Positions 22,389-27,055 of a DNA stretch of 27,055 nt are shown in pieces (the stretch's first letter is position 1; every line of letters starts with the position of its first letter). Origin of the DNA: a virus. The translations under genes were made by a program, and so were the position numbers. The notes beneath the pieces were generated by a model. That model was not told where the DNA came from and did not search any database. It saw nothing but the letters and a program-made list of their open reading frames with translations. The stretch is taken from positions 1 to 27,055 of the IMG/VR virus record IMGVR_UViG_3300008117_003191. One strand, 5' to 3'.

Positions 22389-22521
22389 TTTTATATTTTA
22401 TAATGAAGAATGGAATAAACATTTGGAAAAAGATAAATCTAATGAAATATGTTCAGTGCACAATATTTTATTAGATAAAGACGGAACATGTAAAAAATGT
22501 TTAGAAGAAAATAATAAATAA
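22381..22521 (+). CDS. 46-residue CxxH/CxxC zinc-ribbon-like protein
   Basis: A short gene overlapping the previous stop by 8 nt. It has Cys24-x2-His27 and Cys37-x2-Cys40 (ICSVHN, GTCKKCLEEN), a spacing that suits one zinc ion. The N-terminal part is aromatic and acidic. Metal binding and possible nucleic-acid contact are inferred. No family recognised. Confidence 0.58.
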   Translation: MTDFIFYNEEWNKHLEKDKSNEICSVHNILLDKDGTCKKCLEENNK

Positions 22522-22522
22522 T

Positions 22523-22627
22523 ATGGACATAATGATAATATTAGGTTTTGTATTCTTTGCAACAATGAGTGTTTTTGGTATCATTGATTTTATAATAAAA
22601 TTTTATAAAAAAAATGAAGGTCAATAA
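22523..22627 (+). CDS. 34-residue single-helix membrane microprotein
   Basis: A very short gene: MDIMIILGFVFFATMSVFGI followed by IDFIIKFYKKNEGQ, a membrane helix with a basic end. It starts one base after the upstream stop and overlaps the SGNH-like gene by 14 nt. Its size makes the call uncertain; tight spacing supports it. Confidence 0.45.
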   Translation: MDIMIILGFVFFATMSVFGIIDFIIKFYKKNEGQ

Positions 22628-23372
22628 AATTTTTGTTACTGGAGGTAGTCATTGTATTGGTGGAGGGTTTAATTGGGAAAAGGTCATAAAAATATATCAA
22701 AACATCGGGTTTGATATTAAAAATCGTTTCGAGATAACATATCCCCAATTAGTGGCAAATTATTTTGAAACTGACGTAATTTTTGAAGGTGATTTTGGAG
22801 GATCAATTAATCGTCTCATATCTAAAACATATGATTATATTTTTAATAATAATGTGAAGGATACTCTGTTCATAATAGAAATGCCACCAGGTTGGAGAGA
22901 TGAATTTTATTCTATTGAATTAAATAGGTCTGTAAATATAACTATAGGAAATATTCTTTCTCCTGACGATGAAACAGATGTTGCTTGTGGATATGATGTC
23001 AAAGATTTACACAAAATACATAAGGACATTTCAAATTATTTTTACAAATTCGTTGATTATGATAGAGAAAGAAGAAAATGGATGAACGGTATTATGGGTT
23101 TATTGTCTTATTTCAAACTTAATAATTTAAAATATATTCTAATCGATTCTGGTGATTTTCAAAATTATTTGAGAATCAATAATATAAAGGAAGAAGATTA
23201 TAATTTTCTGTGGTTTGATAATGGTTATGCAATGAACAATTGGATTAATGAAAAAAAATTAACAATAAGAATCGAAACCAACGGATTATCCAATGATGAA
23301 CACATGGGTATTCAAGGACACAGATTAGTATGTGAAAATATTATAAAATATATCAAAAATGAATTTCAATAA
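22614..23372 (+). CDS. SGNH-hydrolase-like protein, paralogue 1
   Basis: A 252-residue protein of a phage family that looks like SGNH/GDSL hydrolases: IFVTGGSHCIGGGF with Ser12 as block I, EGDFGGSINRL with Gly63 and Asn66 as blocks II-III, PPGWRDEFYS, ILIDSGDFQ and the block V DxH at Asp228-Glu-His230 (LSNDEHMGIQGHRL). If active it would be an esterase or deacetylase; the substrate is unknown. It shares these motifs in the same order with the next gene. Ser12 here lies in GGSHC instead of the more usual GCSFT. The 14-nt overlaps on both sides suggest one transcript. Confidence 0.7.
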   Translation: MKVNKIFVTGGSHCIGGGFNWEKVIKIYQNIGFDIKNRFEITYPQLVANYFETDVIFEGDFGGSINRLISKTYDYIFNNNVKDTLFIIEMPPGWRDEFYSIELNRSVNITIGNILSPDDETDVACGYDVKDLHKIHKDISNYFYKFVDYDRERRKWMNGIMGLLSYFKLNNLKYILIDSGDFQNYLRINNIKEEDYNFLWFDNGYAMNNWINEKKLTIRIETNGLSNDEHMGIQGHRLVCENIIKYIKNEFQ

Positions 23373-24132
23373 AATATATACAAATGGTTGTAGTTTTACT
23401 TGTGGAGGTGGATTACATTGGGAAGACGTAAAAGAAGTATATAGAGTTCATCACAATATTGAAATTGATAATCATTTACATTTTTCATATCCATTTTTGT
23501 TATCAAAAAAACTTGGGGTAGGTTTAATCAATGATGCGGTACCTGGTGGTTCGTCAAACAGACTGGTTAGAACAACATACAAATATCTTTTTGAAAATAA
23601 AAACGACCTAATTAATACTTTATTTATATTGGAAATACCTCCATTTTGGAGAGATGAAATGTACTCCAATGAATTGGGAAGATTGATAAATTTAACAATT
23701 ACTAGTATACATTCTTATTTCGATGTAACAGATTATGCCAATGGTAACGATAAAAATGATTTGAGAAAAATTCACGATAACCTAACAAATTATTTTTATA
23801 ATTTTATTGAGGAAAAGTTCGAAAAAAATAAAATGATGATTAATATTTTTGGTTTAATTTCATATATGAAATTGTTAAATCTAAAATTCATATTAATTGA
23901 TAGTGGAGATTTTAGACATTTTTTAGAAACACAAAATTTAACAATATGTAAAGATAATTTTTTATGGTTCGATTCAAAACCATTATGGGAATGGATGAAC
24001 ATGAAAAAAATATTAATTAAAAACGAAACAAATAATTTATCTAAAGATGAACATTTAGGTATTGAAGGTAATAAAATAGTTTCAAACGTGATTTATGAAT
24101 ATATCAAAGAAAATAAAACATCCTTTGGTTAA
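23359..24132 (+). CDS. SGNH-hydrolase-like protein, paralogue 2
   Basis: A 257-residue paralogue of the upstream gene. Block I is a more typical IYTNGCSFTCGGGLHWED with Ser12, then NDAVPGGSSNRLVRTTYKY with Gly64 and Asn67, LEIPPFWRDEMYSNELGR, ILIDSGDFRHF and the block V Asp230-Glu-His232 (LSKDEHLGIEGNKIV). This pattern is characteristic of SGNH-type phage proteins. Possible roles include glycan deacetylation. Fold call moderate; activity not shown. The last 38 nt overlap the next gene. Confidence 0.72.
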   Translation: MNFNKIYTNGCSFTCGGGLHWEDVKEVYRVHHNIEIDNHLHFSYPFLLSKKLGVGLINDAVPGGSSNRLVRTTYKYLFENKNDLINTLFILEIPPFWRDEMYSNELGRLINLTITSIHSYFDVTDYANGNDKNDLRKIHDNLTNYFYNFIEEKFEKNKMMINIFGLISYMKLLNLKFILIDSGDFRHFLETQNLTICKDNFLWFDSKPLWEWMNMKKILIKNETNNLSKDEHLGIEGNKIVSNVIYEYIKENKTSFG

Positions 24133-24790
24133 AGGAATAGTAAAGGAAATACAACCTAAAATATTTTGTGCACTGATTGATGACGATTATGATAGAGCAA
24201 TGTTATTTTGTCGTTATCAAGAATTTTATGAATCACCAATTAAGAAATTTAGAGGAAAGTATTTTAGTTGGGTACAATACATGAGACACTATAAAGATTT
24301 TTGGAAAAAAGACACTTTTACATATCCTGTGGATTGGTCTGGATACAATATACCAAAAGAATGTATTGAAAAAGGTTTGGAGGTATTCCATAAAGAAACT
24401 GAATATGATGTTATCATGAATGATATTTATTATTTCTGTGAAAACTATCCACTTAGATTTAATAAACCAAGAGGGAAATGGTATTTGATTGGTGCTAGTA
24501 GTAAAGATTTGAAAACAGTGGACCACGAAATTGCTCACGGTTTATTTTTTACAAATAGTGATTACAGAAATAAAATGACTTCATTAGTCGACTCATTACC
24601 AAAAAATATTAGAGAAAAGGTTTTTAAAAAATTAATTAAAATGGGTTATGTAAATGATAAAAAAATATTAATTGATGAAACCCAAGCATTTATGTCCACA
24701 GGTTTATACAATGGATTAGAAACCAAAGAGATAAAAAAATATGAAAAAGAATTCATAAAAGTATTCAAAGAATATAAAATTAAAAACTAA
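24095..24790 (+). CDS. Putative zinc metallopeptidase-like protein (HEIAH motif)
   Basis: A 231-residue protein with VDHEIAHGLFFTNSDYRNK, an HExxH site (His144, Glu145, His148), and a downstream ILIDETQAFMSTG with Glu195, the usual third metal ligand position of gluzincin-like peptidases. I recall relatives in environmental phages. No signal peptide, so it would act in the cytoplasm or in particles. The substrate is unknown. Its start codon is 38 nt inside the upstream gene; no later Met offers an alternative before the conserved part. Confidence 0.65.
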   Translation: MNISKKIKHPLVKGIVKEIQPKIFCALIDDDYDRAMLFCRYQEFYESPIKKFRGKYFSWVQYMRHYKDFWKKDTFTYPVDWSGYNIPKECIEKGLEVFHKETEYDVIMNDIYYFCENYPLRFNKPRGKWYLIGASSKDLKTVDHEIAHGLFFTNSDYRNKMTSLVDSLPKNIREKVFKKLIKMGYVNDKKILIDETQAFMSTGLYNGLETKEIKKYEKEFIKVFKEYKIKN

Positions 24791-24799
24791 ACCAAAAGT

Positions 24800-24952
24800 A
24801 TGCAACACGTAATTATTCCTATTATTTTGTTTATTATTTCATTTATCATATCCTATTTTTGGGTTAGGGGTATAGATTACATGAATGTAAATCATTCAGA
24901 TTATAAGGGTGAAGATTTTTTAAATTGGGATAAAAAAAATGACTGGCCGTAA
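24800..24952 (+). CDS. 50-residue single-helix membrane protein
   Basis: A short gene: MQHVIIPIILFIISFIISYF is a membrane helix, then a polar tail (GIDYMNVNHSDYKGEDF, DKKNDWP). It follows the HExxH gene by 9 nt and overlaps the DUF2452 gene by 14 nt. Function unknown. Confidence 0.58.
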   Translation: MQHVIIPIILFIISFIISYFWVRGIDYMNVNHSDYKGEDFLNWDKKNDWP

Positions 24953-25352
24953 GAAAAATGACAGGCCCGACATGGTCGTCTACGATGATGAAAAAGGATA
25001 TTACCAAAGAGAATTAATCTATGGTAGTAATATTGGTGCACCCGCAATAAAAATTGACGACGTTAAGGGTTGGAAAAGTAATCAAGCAAATGTTGCTAAC
25101 AAACAATTTAGAACCAAATATGAAGAACTAAAAGAGGAATACAGAAAGTTAATTGATGAGGTGAATTGGAATGAATTAGTGTATTCTTCGCAGTATAGTT
25201 TTATACCATCTATTGGTGAAATTTATCACCTTTATCTGAGAGATGACGATACCACGTTTCTATCTCTCATATCACCAGAACAATGGAATAAAAAGTATAT
25301 TGGGTCATTTAAGTTAGACTCAACACAGAAATGGATAAAAGTATCCGTATAG
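24939..25352 (+). CDS. DUF2452 family protein
   Basis: A 137-residue soluble protein: YGSNIGAPAIKIDDVKGWK (28-46), a charged helical middle (KYEELKEEYRKLIDEVNWNE) and SFIPSIGEIYHLY followed by FLSLISPEQWNKKYIGSFKL. These fit DUF2452, found in bacteria and phages, whose function is not known. The ATG overlaps the upstream membrane-protein gene by 14 nt. Followed at 25355 by a short A/T spacer and the lysin gene. Confidence 0.8.
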   Translation: MTGRKKNDRPDMVVYDDEKGYYQRELIYGSNIGAPAIKIDDVKGWKSNQANVANKQFRTKYEELKEEYRKLIDEVNWNELVYSSQYSFIPSIGEIYHLYLRDDDTTFLSLISPEQWNKKYIGSFKLDSTQKWIKVSV

Positions 25353-25367
25353 GATATTTATAATAAT

Positions 25368-26831
25368 ATGAAAAGAATTCTCAGAGAACAACTTGAAAGA
25401 ATCCACAGACTAAATTATGGTAATAGGGTATTGAAAGAAGGTTTTTTAGATACTTTATTGGGTGATGACAATGAAGATGTTAAAAAGATTGACGACCCTA
25501 AAAAGGCCGATTTAGTTGGATTAACAGACAAAAAGGAGAAAATTTCTGACGATAAGTTAGTTTTAGATTTTTATAGAACATTGGACGAGTCAATACAATC
25601 AGGAGGTTTGAAACAACAATCCTATGGTTCAATGTCATATCAAAAAGGTGTAGAAACCATGCAAATTGGTTTATTACTTCTTGGTTATGAATTACCAATT
25701 CATGGTGTTGACGGTTTATTTGGTCCTGAGACGGCAAATGCTGTCAAGAGTTTTATGGATAATAACTTTGGTCAAAATCAAATAAACGAAGATACCTTAT
25801 CATCACCAATCGGATCAACAGTTATTAATTCACCTTTTGGTGACAGACATGGTCGTAAACATGCCGGTATAGATTTGAAAGCAAATTCTGGAACACAAAT
25901 TAAATCTCCTTTAGATGGAGAAGTAATTGATGCCGGTATTAAACAAGATAATTGTGGAGGGACAATTTTTATACAACATGCGGATGGTTTTAGAACAAGA
26001 TATTGTCATTGTAAACAAATTAATGTTACTAAAGGTGATAAAGTAAGTAAAGGTGATGTAATTGGTTTATCAGGAGGTGCTGCCGGTGATGTTGGAAGAG
26101 GAAGGTCAGATGGTGCACATTTACACTTTGAAGTTTATAAGGATGGTCAAGTTGTTAACCCAGAAGAATATTTAGGATCAGAAGTTGGTCAATATGTAGG
26201 GGGAACAAAAGAATTTGTGATGACCTTTGCAACACCAGAAATGTTATCCAAATTAAAAGAAATGTTGGAACAAAAGGGAGTAACACCTAAAGATATAAAA
26301 CAATATATTGACCCGGTAACCACAGGTGGGGGAGAAAGTTTCACAGATTTGGATATAATGACGAGTGAAGGTTTTGATAATTATGCAAAAATTTGTGATG
26401 CTTTTATATCTAAAAGACAACCCAATCCTTTAGGAATCACAGGAAAAATGATGGCATCTTCAGCAAGGAAAGCGTTCGAAAGATATCAAAAATATGTTCC
26501 AGCAGAATTGGCGTTAGCTCAACTAGCAGCTGAAGGAGGTATTGGAAACTCTGATTTGAATATTAGACCAATTAAGACTAAAAATCCTTTTAACGTAGGT
26601 AACGTCGACAGTGGAAAAAACATCTACAGAGAAACCGTTCAAGATGGTATTGATGCATATTACAATCTTATTGCAAAGGATTATTTAGGAAAGGGTAAAA
26701 CGGCAAATGATTTGACGAAAAACTTCGTAAATAAAGACAATCTTAGATATGCAGGTCCAAAATACGAGGCGTCGGTTTCGGCAATAGCGAGAGAGGCAAA
26801 CAGAATAGCTAAAAATTTAGGAATTTCTTAA
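25368..26831 (+). CDS. Three-domain lysin: peptidoglycan-binding, M23 endopeptidase, glucosaminidase-like
   Basis: A 487-residue cell-wall hydrolase. Residues 1-25 (MKRILREQLERIHRLNYG) are a basic helix. Residues 91-131 resemble the PG_binding_1 repeat (GVDGLFGPETANAVKSF). Residues 155-268 are an M23 peptidase with all metal ligands: His165 and Asp169 (KHAGIDL) and His253 in GAHLHFE, with His214 as a further active-site His. Residues about 375-485 resemble a glucosaminidase/lysozyme-like domain (LALAQLAAEGGIGNS with Glu389). Such proteins cleave peptide bridges and probably glycan of peptidoglycan. There is no signal peptide, so it is either an endolysin needing a holin or a virion-associated lysin. 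A lack of linked holin leaves this open. Confidence 0.88.
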   Translation: MKRILREQLERIHRLNYGNRVLKEGFLDTLLGDDNEDVKKIDDPKKADLVGLTDKKEKISDDKLVLDFYRTLDESIQSGGLKQQSYGSMSYQKGVETMQIGLLLLGYELPIHGVDGLFGPETANAVKSFMDNNFGQNQINEDTLSSPIGSTVINSPFGDRHGRKHAGIDLKANSGTQIKSPLDGEVIDAGIKQDNCGGTIFIQHADGFRTRYCHCKQINVTKGDKVSKGDVIGLSGGAAGDVGRGRSDGAHLHFEVYKDGQVVNPEEYLGSEVGQYVGGTKEFVMTFATPEMLSKLKEMLEQKGVTPKDIKQYIDPVTTGGGESFTDLDIMTSEGFDNYAKICDAFISKRQPNPLGITGKMMASSARKAFERYQKYVPAELALAQLAAEGGIGNSDLNIRPIKTKNPFNVGNVDSGKNIYRETVQDGIDAYYNLIAKDYLGKGKTANDLTKNFVNKDNLRYAGPKYEASVSAIAREANRIAKNLGIS

Positions 26832-26840
26832 TAAATTTTT

Positions 26841-26870
26841 TTGTTTAATCAGAAATATTGATTAAATTAG
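26841..26870 (+). promoter_or_regulatory. Bacteroidetes-type promoter overlapping an 8-bp inverted repeat
   Basis: TTG (26841-26843), 19 nt, TAAATTAG (26863-26870): -33 and -7 boxes with the spacing seen at three other sites. The spacer and -7 region also form an inverted repeat TTTAATCA (26844-26851) and TGATTAAA (26859-26866) with a 7-nt gap. This may be a terminator for the lysin gene or an operator over the promoter. Confidence 0.5.
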
Positions 26871-26888
26871 TGTTCTAAAACTTACATT

Positions 26889-27055
26889 ATGCCAAAAGAA
26901 ACTTGCATCATGTGTGGTAAAGAAACACACGAAGAGATTACAACTCACATTGATTTCAGAACTGGTTACATTGAAGGTGCTGGTCAGTTATGTATTGAAT
27001 GTTACAACAGAGGTAACCAATCAAGTCGTAACATGATTACCATACCAGAACATTA
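26889..27055 (+). CDS. Cys4 zinc-binding small protein, truncated at the window edge
   Basis: The first 55 residues are visible; the gene continues past the window. ETCIMCGKETHEEITTHID near the start and GQLCIECYNRG (32-42) hold two CxxC pairs (Cys6-Cys9 and Cys35-Cys38), 25 residues apart, a zinc-ribbon-like layout. A family is not assigned. A promoter lies just upstream. Confidence 0.72.
   Translation, partial: MPKETCIMCGKETHEEITTHIDFRTGYIEGAGQLCIECYNRGNQSSRNMITIPEH

Noticed and set aside
1-27055. tRNA genes, integrase, insertion sequences, origin
   Set aside because: No cloverleaf with a GTTCRANNC arm, transposase or integrase motif, or iteron cluster was seen by eye; a tRNA scan would be decisive for RNA genes.

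Overview
The window is an AT-rich, almost gap-free stretch that looks like part of a large tailed-phage genome infecting a Bacteroidetes (probably Flavobacteria-type) host. Phage evidence: a collagen-like fibre ending in a peptidase S74 intramolecular chaperone, a multidomain M23-containing lysin, a phage-type thymidylate synthase, three solitary DNA methyltransferases without nucleases, and dozens of short genes packed with ATGA, TAATG or 8-38 nt overlaps. Host evidence: several intergenic spaces carry TTG-N19-TAnnTTnn elements, the Bacteroidetes -33/-7 promoter type, and clear Shine-Dalgarno sequences are scarce. No terminase, portal, capsid, integrase, IS, tRNA or CRISPR is visible. No gene-free stretch exceeds about 90 bases.

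Layout. 65-2541 (+): S74 tail fibre, a small Ser/Gly-rich protein, an unknown protein and a glycosyltransferase. 2538-11357 (-): one tightly coupled operon of twelve genes headed by a ribbon-helix-helix protein and encoding two GT4-type and three GT2-type glycosyltransferases, two SAM methyltransferases, a GDP-mannose 3,5-epimerase homologue, a second NAD-dependent epimerase and two small unknown proteins. Two 22-bp near-palindromes lie just upstream of the ribbon-helix-helix gene and are probable operators. 11448-14326: single genes on alternating strands (a GCGC-start small protein, a DPPF DNA methyltransferase, DUF192, two small proteins, thyA, a 44-aa basic protein). 14399-27055 (+): two tandem PcfJ-like paralogues, a C5 DNA methyltransferase, a run of small conserved and membrane proteins, IscU and IscA iron-sulfur proteins, a second C5-type DNA methyltransferase, two tandem SGNH-like paralogues, an HExxH protein, DUF2452, the M23 lysin and a truncated Cys4 protein at the window edge.

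How the parts may work together: the glycan operon makes or remodels a nucleotide sugar and carries several transferases next to the fibre gene, so it may decorate virion proteins or alter the host surface. ThyA supplies dTMP, the DNA methyltransferases probably protect phage DNA from restriction, and IscU/IscA may sustain host Fe-S assembly. The most unusual regulatory signals are perfect inverted repeats that bury start codons (genes at 65, 16373 and 21565), one start codon in a hairpin loop (1466), promoters so close to ATG that leaderless mRNAs are predicted, and the paired operators at the head of the glycan operon.
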